NCBI GenBank assembly: GCA_045591175.1
Contig: JAZNSI010000013.1
Span: forward strand, 62,001-126,000
DNA from: UBA11524 sp045591175
GTDB taxonomy: Bacteria > Bacillota > Clostridia > Christensenellales > Aristaeellaceae
Length of the DNA stretch: 64,000 nucleotides
Direction: 5' to 3'
Numbering within the stretch: position 1 is the stretch's first letter; each line of letters starts with the position of its first letter. A program made the position numbers and the translations under genes. Under the pieces are notes generated by a model. The model was not told the origin of the DNA and did not search any database. It worked only from the letters and a program-made list of their open reading frames with translations. Shown in pieces: positions 41,256 through 48,939 of this stretch.

Positions 41256-41285
41256 GTTTACCGCCCCATTCCCGGTGCCATACTT
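41256..41285 (+). promoter_or_regulatory. Candidate forespore (sigma-F/sigma-G) promoter of sigG
   Basis: GTTTA (41256-41260), 18-bp spacer, CATACTT (41279-41285) resembles sigma-G-type boxes (GNATR and CATNNTA). No clear sigma-A promoter precedes sigG. Confidence 0.4.
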
Positions 41286-41315
41286 TGTACATCCAACAAA
41301 CGGAGGTACATCAAC

Positions 41316-42098
41316 ATGGCATACGGCAAGGTGGAAATCTGCGGCGTGGATACCTCGAAGCTCCCGGTGCTGTCCCAGACGAAGATGCTGGAGCTCTTCC
41401 CCCTCGTCCACGCAGGGGACAAGGCTGCCCGCGACGAGTTCGTGCAGGGGAATTTGAGGCTGGTGCTCAGCGTCATCCAGCGGTTTGCGTCCCGCGGGGA
41501 GAATGCCGACGATCTCTTCCAGGTCGGCTGCATCGGGCTGATGAAGGCCATCGACAACTTCGATACCAGCCAAAATGTGCGCTTCTCCACCTACGCCGTT
41601 CCGATGATCATCGGCGAGATCCGCCGTTATTTGCGGGACAACAATGCCATCCGCGTCAGCCGTTCCATGCGGGACACGGCCTACAAGGCGCTGCAGGCCC
41701 GCGACCGTCTGCAGGCCCGGCTGAACCGCGAACCCACCATGGCGGAGATCGCCGCAGAAATGCAGATCCCCCAGGAGGATGTGATTTTCGCCCTGGAGGC
41801 CATTCAGGATCCGGTCAGCCTTTTCGAGCCGGTCTACAATGACGGCGGCGACGCGCTCTACATCATGGATCAGGTGCGCGACGAGGGTGCCAAGGACGAC
41901 AACTGGGTGGAGGACATTGCCATCCGCGATGCCATGCGCAAGCTGAACGACCGGGAGAAGCGCATCATGCAGCTGCGCTTTTTCGAGGGCCGCACGCAGA
42001 TGGAGGTCGCGGGGGAGATCGGCATCAGCCAGGCCCAGGTCAGCCGGCTGGAGAAGCAGGCGCTGCTCCACATGCGGCGCTCCATGCAGGTGACGTGA
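41316..42098 (+). CDS. sigG: Forespore sigma factor SigG
   Basis: The 260-residue sigma factor begins KVEICGVDTSKLPVL, a hallmark of SigG. It contains VLSVIQRFASRGENADDLFQ, NVRFSTYAVPMIIGEIRRYL, DPVSLFEPVYNDGGD and the region 4 segment TQMEVAGEIGISQAQVSRLE. It directs late forespore genes such as those for spore germination proteins and SASPs. CGGAGG precedes the ATG at 41316. In Bacillus it directly follows sigE; here a minus-strand regulator is interposed. Confidence 0.97.
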   Translation: MAYGKVEICGVDTSKLPVLSQTKMLELFPLVHAGDKAARDEFVQGNLRLVLSVIQRFASRGENADDLFQVGCIGLMKAIDNFDTSQNVRFSTYAVPMIIGEIRRYLRDNNAIRVSRSMRDTAYKALQARDRLQARLNREPTMAEIAAEMQIPQEDVIFALEAIQDPVSLFEPVYNDGGDALYIMDQVRDEGAKDDNWVEDIAIRDAMRKLNDREKRIMQLRFFEGRTQMEVAGEIGISQAQVSRLEKQALLHMRRSMQVT

Positions 42099-42111
42099 CA
42101 GCGGTTTCCGC

Positions 42112-42140
42112 TTGACGCAGGCGGGGTTCTGGCCTATAAT
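42112..42140 (+). promoter_or_regulatory. Promoter of the GH113-like gene
   Basis: TTGACG (42112-42117), 17-bp spacer, TATAAT (42135-42140). Confidence 0.85.
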
Positions 42141-42196
42141 GTGAGCATATGAGTCGTTATTCAGGATGCTGACGCTCCTGTCAGAAAGGAAATACG

Positions 42197-43147
42197 ATGC
42201 GCTATTTGAACGGATGCACCTTCGGATTCATGTCCCGCCGCGGCTTTACCGAGCGGGAGGAATGGAAGAACTCCCTGCGCCTGATGCAGCAGGAAACCGG
42301 CTGCGATACGGTGATTTTGCCCGTGGCGGCGCTGCAGGATCATGCCTACTCCACCAAGGTGGATTACGGCACCTCTGATGTGATGAGCATGGACGACGTG
42401 CGCGCCGTCGCCAAAGAGGCGCGGAGCCTGGGCATGCGGGTGGTCATCAAGGCGATGGTCAACTGCCGCGACGGCTACTGGCGGGCATATATCCGTTTCT
42501 TCGACAGCTTCGTGCCCACCGAGCCCACCTGGGCGCAATGGTTTGCCAGCTACGGCGAATTTGTGGTGGCCCTGGCCCGCACGGCGGAGGAGCTCCGGGC
42601 GGACATGTTCTGCGTGGGCTGCGAAATGGTCGGCACCGATCACCGCGCGGAGGAATGGCGGGCGCTGATCGCCGATGTCCGCAAGGTCTACACCGGCCCT
42701 GTGACCTACAACTGCGACAAGTTCCAGGAGAACAACGTCACCTGGTGGGACGCGGTGGACGCGATCTCCTCCTCCGGGTATTATCCCATCGACCAGCTGG
42801 AGGAACACTTCACCCGCATTGAGCAGGTGGCGGAGAAGTTTGACCGCCCCTTCTTCTTCATGGAGAGCGGATGCCCCAGCCGAAAGGGCAGCGAATATGT
42901 GCCCAATAACTGGGCCTTCGGCGGCGAACAGTGCCTGGACAGCCAGACCCAGTGGTATCAGGCCTATGTGGACGCGCTGCTGCGGCACCCGAAAATTCGA
43001 GGCTGCGTCTGGTGGGATTGGAGCGCCATGCACCTGTACCCCATCGAAAAGGCGGAAACCGACTCCGGCTATGCCCTGTACGGCAAGCCTGCGGCGCAAG
43101 TGTTGCGGAAGTACTCGAAGACCATCGCCGAGCGGGAGAACGGGTAA
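42197..43147 (+). CDS. GH113-like glycoside hydrolase, cytoplasmic
   Basis: The 316-residue protein reads as a TIM barrel without a signal peptide. VGCEMVGTDHRAEEWRALIA (around E143, candidate acid/base) and FFFMESGCPSRKGS (E223, candidate nucleophile) lie at the ends of strands 4 and 7, as in clan GH-A. LIADVRKVYTGPVTYNCDKF resembles the GH113 beta-mannanase signature, and WWDWSAMHLYP sits at the expected last barrel strand. The substrate may be a mannoside, but this is inferred by family only. AGAAAGGA precedes the ATG. It has its own promoter and terminator. Confidence 0.65.
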   Translation: MRYLNGCTFGFMSRRGFTEREEWKNSLRLMQQETGCDTVILPVAALQDHAYSTKVDYGTSDVMSMDDVRAVAKEARSLGMRVVIKAMVNCRDGYWRAYIRFFDSFVPTEPTWAQWFASYGEFVVALARTAEELRADMFCVGCEMVGTDHRAEEWRALIADVRKVYTGPVTYNCDKFQENNVTWWDAVDAISSSGYYPIDQLEEHFTRIEQVAEKFDRPFFFMESGCPSRKGSEYVPNNWAFGGEQCLDSQTQWYQAYVDALLRHPKIRGCVWWDWSAMHLYPIEKAETDSGYALYGKPAAQVLRKYSKTIAERENG

Positions 43148-43163
43148 AGCAGAATCATGGCAT

Positions 43164-43197
43164 ACGGCATGGCTGCAGGGGCGGCTGTGCCGTTTTT
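43164..43197 (+). terminator. Intrinsic terminator of the GH113-like gene
   Basis: ACGGCA (43164-43169) pairs with TGCCGT (43188-43193), with further inner pairing, then TTTTT. Confidence 0.75.
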
Positions 43198-43263
43198 CTG
43201 GGCAGGGGAGCCCAACCACATCCTCCGGCATAAGCTGAAAGGGGAGCACCGTATCCGCATGTT

Positions 43264-43355
43264 GATGAGGTCGGACCATGTCCGACTAGCGAGAGCAAAT
43301 GATTGCATTTGCCGAGCGTAGCCAGCCGCAGGCTTTACGCCTGAGGATGGCCGGA
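43264..43355 (-). repeat. Three-hairpin intergenic element, copy C
   Basis: On the minus strand: CGGCCATC, hairpin 1 (CAGGC/GCCTG arms), GGCTGGCTACGCTCG, hairpin 2 (GCAAATG/CATTTGC), CTCGCTAG, hairpin 3 (a 7-bp perfect GTCGGAC/GTCCGAC stem) and CTCATC. It forms a tandem pair with copy D at a 92-bp period. Confidence 0.8.
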
Positions 43356-43356
43356 G

Positions 43357-43447
43357 TTGAGGTCGGACCATGTCCTACTAGCGAGAGCAAATGATTACAT
43401 TTGCCGAGCGTAGCCAGCCGCAGGCTTTACGCCTGGGGATGGCCGGA
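43357..43447 (-). repeat. Three-hairpin intergenic element, copy D
   Basis: Nearly identical to copy C. Differences fall mainly in loops (hairpin 2 loop) plus one stem mismatch in hairpin 3 (GTAGGAC). It ends about 57 bases before mazF and together with copy C fills most of the 356-base gap. Confidence 0.8.
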
Positions 43448-43503
43448 ATGGATACTGTGTTTTCTTCGAAAATGGCTTGACATCCCGGACGGAGTGTGAC
43501 AAT

Positions 43504-43842
43504 ATGAAACGTGGAGATATATACAGGGCTGACCTCGATCCCGTCGTCGGCTCGGAGCAGGGCGGCGTCCGCCCGGTGCTCATCATCCAGAATGACACGG
43601 GAAATCTTCATTCGCCCACGGTCATCGTGGCGGCCATCACCGGCAGGCACAAGAAGCCCCATATGCCGGTGCATGTGCCCATCACAGCGGCGGAAAGCGG
43701 CTTGCCTGCGGATTCGGTTGTCTTGACCGAGCAGGTACGCACGCTGGAGAAATCCCGGCTGACGAAATACCTTGGCCATCTGCCGGATGCTGCCATGATC
43801 CGCATTGACGCGGCCCTTGACCGCAGCCTGGGCAGAGCCTGA
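43504..43842 (+). CDS. mazF: MazF/PemK-type endoribonuclease toxin, no adjacent antitoxin
   Basis: The 112-residue protein matches Bacillus MazF (EndoA): MKRGDIYRADLDPVVGSEQG, then RPVLIIQND with R23, SPTVIVAAIT with T46 (the catalytic pair by analogy with R25/T48), and SVVLTEQVRTLEKSRL. It would cleave mRNA at short sequence motifs. The upstream gap holds only repeats, so the usual antitoxin gene is missing. GGAG lies about 10 bases before the ATG. A TTGACA at 43477 with CAATAT 17 bp later overlaps the start codon, so the real promoter is unclear. Confidence 0.9.
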   Translation: MKRGDIYRADLDPVVGSEQGGVRPVLIIQNDTGNLHSPTVIVAAITGRHKKPHMPVHVPITAAESGLPADSVVLTEQVRTLEKSRLTKYLGHLPDAAMIRIDAALDRSLGRA

Positions 43843-43863
43843 GAGTATGACACGGAGGAACCA

Positions 43864-44736
43864 ATGAACCTGCTGGAGAAAATCAAGAAGGCCGCCCTGC
43901 GGGAGCAGTGCATGGCGTGGCTTCAAATCGTGATCGGCTGCATCATCGGTGCGGCGGCATACCCGACCTTTCTGGATCCGGGCAAGATCGCGCCCGGCGG
44001 CCTCACCGGCGTGGCGATGATCATGAAGCACCTCTGGGGCTGGGACATCGGCATCACGTCGCTGATCTTGAACATCCCGCTGTTTGTCATCGGTTACCGG
44101 GCCATGGGCAAGGTCTTTGCCTTCCGCAGCCTGGTGGCGACGATCCTCTTTTCCCTCGCCATTGACCTGATGCCCCTCAAGGCCATCGAGGTCGAGCCCA
44201 TCCTCGGCACGCTGTACGGCGGCATATTGCTGGGCATCGGCCTGGGCTTCATCCTGCGCGGCGGCGCCACCACCGGCGGCACTGACATGTGCGCACGCAT
44301 GGTGCACAAGTATCTGCCCTTCATGTCCGTGGGCATGTTCCTGTTCCTGATCGACTGCGTGGTGGTCGTAGCGGCATGGATCTTTATCGGCTCCTCCGAG
44401 GCGCTGTATGCGCTGATCTGTATCTTCGTCTCCGGCAAGGCGGTGGATATGGTGATGCTCGGCCTGAGCAGCAACAAGGCCTGCTTCGTCATCAGCGACG
44501 CCTGGGAGCGCGTTTCCCGCCGCCTGATGGACGAGATGGAGCGCGGCGTTACCCAGCTGAGCGCGAGGGGCGCCTACACCGGCACAGAACGCCCCGTTGT
44601 GCTGTGTGTGCTGCCTCCTCAGGAGGTGGCCCGGCTGAAGGAGATCGTCCGCCAGGAGGATGAGAAGGCGTTCATGTTTATCACCGAAGCGCATGAAGCG
44701 CTGGGCGAGGGTTTCTCCAGCCTGATGAACGAATGA
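43864..44736 (+). CDS. YitT-family membrane protein
   Basis: The 290-residue protein has five to six membrane helices (about 18-190; QIVIGCIIGAAAYPTFLDPG, the typical GKIAPGGLTGVAMI, GFILRGGATTGGTDM) and a C-terminal cytoplasmic DUF2179 domain (about 205-285) with KACFVISDAWERVSRRLMDE and KAFMFITEAHEALGEGF. Function is not established for the family. GGAGG precedes the ATG. It begins 21 bases after mazF and may share its transcript. Confidence 0.9.
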   Translation: MNLLEKIKKAALREQCMAWLQIVIGCIIGAAAYPTFLDPGKIAPGGLTGVAMIMKHLWGWDIGITSLILNIPLFVIGYRAMGKVFAFRSLVATILFSLAIDLMPLKAIEVEPILGTLYGGILLGIGLGFILRGGATTGGTDMCARMVHKYLPFMSVGMFLFLIDCVVVVAAWIFIGSSEALYALICIFVSGKAVDMVMLGLSSNKACFVISDAWERVSRRLMDEMERGVTQLSARGAYTGTERPVVLCVLPPQEVARLKEIVRQEDEKAFMFITEAHEALGEGFSSLMNE

Positions 44737-44743
44737 GTACGGA

Positions 44744-44770
44744 CCTGCGGCAGCTGCTGCAGGCTTTTTT
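44744..44770 (+). terminator. Intrinsic terminator
   Basis: CCTGC...GCAGG with inner GCAG/CTGC pairing (44744-44763) is followed by TTTTTT. Confidence 0.8.
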
Positions 44771-44796
44771 CTTTGGGGCGATTTATGCTGCGCCCC

Positions 44797-44825
44797 TTGA
44801 TTAATGACGGCATTCATGTTATAAT
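44797..44825 (+). promoter_or_regulatory. Promoter of the BMP-type binding protein gene
   Basis: TTGATT (44797-44802), 17-bp spacer, TATAAT (44820-44825). Confidence 0.85.
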
Positions 44826-44882
44826 CATGTCGGAATCCCGAATTCGTTTCCCAAAACGACAAATGAACAGGAGGAGTTCCCC

Positions 44883-46082
44883 ATGAAGAAGCTCGTTTCT
44901 CTGCTGCTGGCTCTGGCGATGCTGCTGGGCGTCATGTCCTTCGCGTCTGCTGAGGAGTACAAGATCGCCATGGTTACCGACTACGGCGACATCACCGACC
45001 AGTCCTTCAACCAGACCACCTGGGAAGCCGTTATTGCTTTCGGCGAGAAGTACAACATTGAGTACAAGTACTACAAGCCCGATACCAATGATACCGCTGG
45101 CCGCGTTGCCAAGGTTGAGCTGGCCATCGCTGACGGCTACAATGTGATCGTTATGCCCGGCTACGCTTTCGGCGGCACCCTGGTTGAGATCGCTCCCGAG
45201 TATCCCGAAGTGAAGTTCATTGCGCTGGACGTGGGCAAGGGCGACATGCTGGAGACTGCTGTGCCCATGCAGGGCGAGGCGTACGACTACAATCCCGATA
45301 ACTGGGATTTCGCCAAGTACGTCAACATGGAGAACATCTACTCCGCTATCTACCAGGAAGAGCTGTGCGGCTACATGGCCGGTTACGCTGCTGTGAAGCT
45401 GGGCTACAAGGAGCTGGGCTTCCTGGGCGGCATGGCTGTTCCCGCGGTTGTCCGTTACGGCTACGGCTTCGTGCAGGGCTGTGACGCTGCTGCCAAGGAA
45501 ATGGGCATCAACGTGAACGTCAAGTACGTCTACGGCAACCAGTTCTTCGGCGACGCTGACATCACCGCTTACATGGACAACTGGTACCAGAATGGCACCG
45601 AGGTTGTGTTCGCCTGCGGCGGCGGTATCTACACCTCTGCTGTTGACGCTGCCAAGAAGATCGAAGGCTCCAAGGTCATCGGCGTTGACGTTGACCAGTC
45701 CGGCGTTATCACCAACTACGCTGCTGGCGAAGGCGCTTCTGAGGAAGAGCTGGCCAAGTGGGATGACCTGACCGTGACCTCCGCCATGAAGGGCCTGGCT
45801 CCCACCACCATCGACACCCTGACCGACGTTATCGTCAATGGCAATTGGGCCAAGTACGCCGGCAAGATCGAGACCCTGGGCCTGGTGTCCGGCGACGATC
45901 CCACCGTCAACTACGTCCAGATCCCCATGACCACCCAGTTCGTGGATGGCCAGTTCACCGCCGAGGATTACAAGGCGATGGTGAAGGGCATGTTCGAGGG
46001 CACCATTCTGGTCTCTGACGACATCGCCAACGCTCCTGCTGTGACCAACGCTACCGTTGATTACCAGGGCAACATCAAGTAA
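44883..46082 (+). CDS. BMP-family nucleoside-binding protein of an ABC transporter
   Basis: The 399-residue extracellular solute receptor has a signal peptide (1-23, ending SFASAEE) and a two-lobed BMP domain (KIAMVTDYGDITDQSFNQTT, IVMPGYAFGGTLVEIAPEYP, FLGGMAVPAVVRYGYGFVQG, VVFACGGGIYTSAVDAA, GVDVDQS). These match the purine-nucleoside receptors PnrA/Med/BmpA. Unlike most Gram-positive receptors it lacks a lipobox cysteine, so its membrane attachment is unclear. It has its own promoter and terminator, so it can be made in excess over the ABC subunits downstream. Codon use suggests high expression. Confidence 0.92.
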   Translation: MKKLVSLLLALAMLLGVMSFASAEEYKIAMVTDYGDITDQSFNQTTWEAVIAFGEKYNIEYKYYKPDTNDTAGRVAKVELAIADGYNVIVMPGYAFGGTLVEIAPEYPEVKFIALDVGKGDMLETAVPMQGEAYDYNPDNWDFAKYVNMENIYSAIYQEELCGYMAGYAAVKLGYKELGFLGGMAVPAVVRYGYGFVQGCDAAAKEMGINVNVKYVYGNQFFGDADITAYMDNWYQNGTEVVFACGGGIYTSAVDAAKKIEGSKVIGVDVDQSGVITNYAAGEGASEEELAKWDDLTVTSAMKGLAPTTIDTLTDVIVNGNWAKYAGKIETLGLVSGDDPTVNYVQIPMTTQFVDGQFTAEDYKAMVKGMFEGTILVSDDIANAPAVTNATVDYQGNIK

Positions 46083-46100
46083 TTTCATATTTGAAATTCG

Positions 46101-46136
46101 CTGCGGCGCCGGAGTATGTCAGGCGCCGCAGTTTTT
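46101..46136 (+). terminator. Intrinsic terminator of the binding-protein gene
   Basis: A 10-bp perfect stem (46101-46110 with 46122-46131) is followed by TTTTTG. Confidence 0.9.
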
Positions 46137-46150
46137 GTTGCAAAAAAGCT

Positions 46151-46179
46151 TTGCAAAGCGATTCAGACTATGCTATACT
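46151..46179 (+). promoter_or_regulatory. Promoter of the nucleoside ABC subunit genes
   Basis: TTGCAA (46151-46156), 17-bp spacer, TATACT (46174-46179). Confidence 0.85.
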
Positions 46180-46262
46180 AAATATATATTGCTTCTTATG
46201 TGAAGTCGTCGGGATACAATCGCAAAGGACTGAGATCCGTAGGATAGAAGGAGGTTGGTCTC

Positions 46263-47807
46263 TTGGAACAGTTTGCAGTGGAAATGCTGCACATTACCAA
46301 ACGCTTTCCCGGTATCATTGCCAATGACGATATCACCCTGCAGCTGAAAAAAGGTGAGATCCATGCGCTGCTTGGCGAAAATGGCGCAGGCAAATCTACG
46401 CTCATGAGCGTGCTGTTTGGTTTGTATGCGCCTGAGGAAGGCGAAATCCGCATCAACGGCAAGGCTGTGACGGTCAAGAACCCCAACGACGCCAATGCGC
46501 TGGGAATCGGCATGGTTCACCAGCATTTCAAGCTGGTGGAATGTTTTTCCGTGCTGGATAACATCATTATGGGCGTGGAGCCTGTCAACCGCTTCACCTT
46601 CCTGCAGAAGAAACAGGCGAGGGAAAAGGTGATGGAGATGTCCAAGAAGTGGGGCCTCCATGTGGATCCGGATGCGTTGATCTCCGACATTACGGTGGGC
46701 ATGCAGCAGCGTACCGAAATCCTCAAAATGCTCTACCGTGAAAATGACATCCTCATCTTTGACGAGCCGACGGCCGTGCTGACTCCCCAGGAGATTGAGG
46801 AACTGATGCAGGTGATGAAAAACCTGGCGGCGGAGGGGAAATCCATCCTGTTCATCTCCCATAAGCTCAATGAAATCATGGCTGTGGCGGATCGCTGTAC
46901 GGTGCTGCGCAAGGGCAAGTACGTAGGTACGGTCAACATTGCGGATACCAGCAAGGCAGAGCTTTCCCGGATGATGGTAGGCCGTGACGTCAAGTTTGCG
47001 GTAGATAAGGAGCCTGCGCAGCCCGGGGAGGAGATCCTGCGGGTGGAGGGTATGTCCGTGGCTTCCAAGAAGAGCGGCAACGACGCGGTGAAAAACGTGT
47101 CCTTCTCTGTGCGCAGGGGAGAGATCGTCTGTATTGCCGGCATTGACGGCAATGGACAGAGCGAGTTGGTCTTTGGTGTGACGGGTCTGGAGCCCCTGAA
47201 GAAGGGCACCATTACCCTGTGCGGCAAGAATATCACCAAGGCGCTCATCCGTCAGCGCTCTGTGAGCGGCATGAGCCACATCCCTGAGGACCGGCACAAG
47301 CATGGCCTGGTGCTGGATTACTCCCTCCAGGACAATATGGTGCTGCAGCGCTACTATGAGCCGATCTTTACCAATCCGATGGGCTTCCTCAAGCGCAAGT
47401 CCATCCGCTCATATGCCGAGAGGCTGATTGATCAGTACGACGTGCGTTCCGGTCAGGGCCCGGTGACGATTGCCCGCAGCATGTCCGGCGGTAACCAGCA
47501 GAAGGCCATTATTGCCCGCGAGATCGACAAGAATCCGGAACTGCTGGTGGCCGTCCAGCCCACCCGCGGCCTGGACGTGGGTGCGATCGAGTACATCCAT
47601 CAGCAGATCGTGGCCCAGCGAGACATGGGTAAGGCCGTGCTGCTGGTCAGCCTGGAGCTGGATGAGGTCATGAATGTGTCCGACCGCATCCTGGTGATGT
47701 ATGAGGGCGAGATCGTGGGCGAGTTTGATCCCAAGGACGTAACGGTGGAAGAATTGGGCCTGTACATGGCGGGCGCCAAGAGAATGGCGGTGGCAGCACA
47801 TGAATAA
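46263..47807 (+). CDS. Nucleoside ABC transporter, double ATPase subunit (NupO-like)
   Basis: The 514-residue protein contains two ATP-binding domains. The first has GENGAGKST, the modified signature VGMQQRTEILKML and LIFDEPTAVLTP. The second has GIDGNGQSELV in place of a classical Walker A, MSGGNQQKAIIAREI and QPTRGLDVGA. This matches the sugar/nucleoside-type ABC ATPases such as Bacillus NupO. Translation starts at a TTG (46263) with GGAGG 8 bases upstream, which keeps the N-terminus in register with NupO; an ATG at 46284 is a weaker alternative. It overlaps the first permease gene by 8 bases. Confidence 0.92.
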   Translation: MEQFAVEMLHITKRFPGIIANDDITLQLKKGEIHALLGENGAGKSTLMSVLFGLYAPEEGEIRINGKAVTVKNPNDANALGIGMVHQHFKLVECFSVLDNIIMGVEPVNRFTFLQKKQAREKVMEMSKKWGLHVDPDALISDITVGMQQRTEILKMLYRENDILIFDEPTAVLTPQEIEELMQVMKNLAAEGKSILFISHKLNEIMAVADRCTVLRKGKYVGTVNIADTSKAELSRMMVGRDVKFAVDKEPAQPGEEILRVEGMSVASKKSGNDAVKNVSFSVRRGEIVCIAGIDGNGQSELVFGVTGLEPLKKGTITLCGKNITKALIRQRSVSGMSHIPEDRHKHGLVLDYSLQDNMVLQRYYEPIFTNPMGFLKRKSIRSYAERLIDQYDVRSGQGPVTIARSMSGGNQQKAIIAREIDKNPELLVAVQPTRGLDVGAIEYIHQQIVAQRDMGKAVLLVSLELDEVMNVSDRILVMYEGEIVGEFDPKDVTVEELGLYMAGAKRMAVAAHE

Positions 47808-48939
47808 GAAGCGTTTTTCCATCCTTCGCCATGAAGGCGTCCAGACGATGCTGGCATCCCTGCTGTGCATCCTGGGCGGATTGCTGATTGGCTATATTGT
47901 ACTTCTCATCATTGAACCCAGCGGCGCCTTTGAGGCGATCGTCAACATCCTGAAGAACTTCTGGCGCTATCCCTCTGCGAAGCTTCAGGGAAAGTATCTG
48001 GGCCAGACGCTGGTCCGCACTGCTCCGCTGCTGATGTGCTCGCTGTCGGTGCTTTTCGCCTATAAGGTGGGCATGTTCAACATTGGCGCGGCAGGCCAGT
48101 ATGTGGCCGGCGCATGCGCGGCGCTGTATGTTGGTCTGCAGTTCCGGGCGCCCTGGTATGTGTGCCTTGCGGCGGCGATGCTGGCCGGTGCGATGCTGGG
48201 CGGCATCAGCGGTGCGCTGAAGACCCGCTGCAACGTGAATGTGGTCATCTCCGGCATCATGCTCAACTGGATCATGCTCTATGTGACCAACATGGTGCTG
48301 AATCTGGTCAAGAATCCCATGAGCCCCTACACCAAGCAGCTGCGTGGTGTGAACCCGGGCGGACTGCTGCCCCAGATGGGCCTGCAGAAGTACTTCGGCA
48401 ATGAAAAAAGCGTCACGATCGCGATTCCCTTGGCGGTGATCATGGCCATCGTGGTGTGGATCGTGCTGAACAAGACCAAGTTCGGCTATGAGCTCAAGGC
48501 CACCGGTTACAACTATCATGCGGCCAAGTACTGCGGCATGAAGGAAAACCGCAACATCATCCTGACGATGATGATTTCCGGTGCGCTGGCAGGTATGGGC
48601 GCGGCGCTGCTGTATCTCACGGGCATCGAGGAGTGGGAGACGACCATTTCCTCTGTGCCGGCAATGGGCTTCAATGGCATTGCTGTGGCCTTCCTGGGCG
48701 GCTTGAATCCCATCGGCTCGATCCTGGCGGCCTATTTCATACAGCACATCACCCTTGGCGGCGGCAATGTGGACCTGAGCGTCTACTGCGCGCAGATCTC
48801 AGGCCTGATTTCCAGCCTGATCATCTTCCTGTGTGCGTTTGTTGGCTTCTTCCGCTATGCAATCCAGAACCACCTGAGAAAGCGTGATGAAGCGGCCATG
48901 GCGAAAATCCAAACCAAGGAAGGAGGCGAACAGGCATGA
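47800..48939 (+). CDS. Nucleoside ABC transporter permease (NupP-like)
   Basis: This 379-residue permease has about ten membrane helices of the BPD_transp_2 type, including APLLMCSLSVLFAYKVGMFN, IGAAGQYVAGACAALYVG and GFNGIAVAFLGGLNPIGSIL. A periplasmic-side segment near 170-190 (MSPYTKQLRGVNPGGLLP) is typical of NupP. It pairs with the following permease to form the membrane channel for nucleosides. The ATG lies within the end of the ATPase gene and its stop overlaps the next start, so the three subunits are translationally coupled. Confidence 0.92.
   Translation: MNKKRFSILRHEGVQTMLASLLCILGGLLIGYIVLLIIEPSGAFEAIVNILKNFWRYPSAKLQGKYLGQTLVRTAPLLMCSLSVLFAYKVGMFNIGAAGQYVAGACAALYVGLQFRAPWYVCLAAAMLAGAMLGGISGALKTRCNVNVVISGIMLNWIMLYVTNMVLNLVKNPMSPYTKQLRGVNPGGLLPQMGLQKYFGNEKSVTIAIPLAVIMAIVVWIVLNKTKFGYELKATGYNYHAAKYCGMKENRNIILTMMISGALAGMGAALLYLTGIEEWETTISSVPAMGFNGIAVAFLGGLNPIGSILAAYFIQHITLGGGNVDLSVYCAQISGLISSLIIFLCAFVGFFRYAIQNHLRKRDEAAMAKIQTKEGGEQA

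Noticed and set aside
41103..42071. N-terminal extension of the XRE regulator on the minus strand
   Set aside because: It runs antisense through sigG and its promoter. The helix-turn-helix starts right at the ATG at 41102, which has AGGAGG.
43264..43447. CRISPR array
   Set aside because: There are only two repeats, each about 90 bp with internal hairpins and almost no spacer, and no cas genes are in the window.
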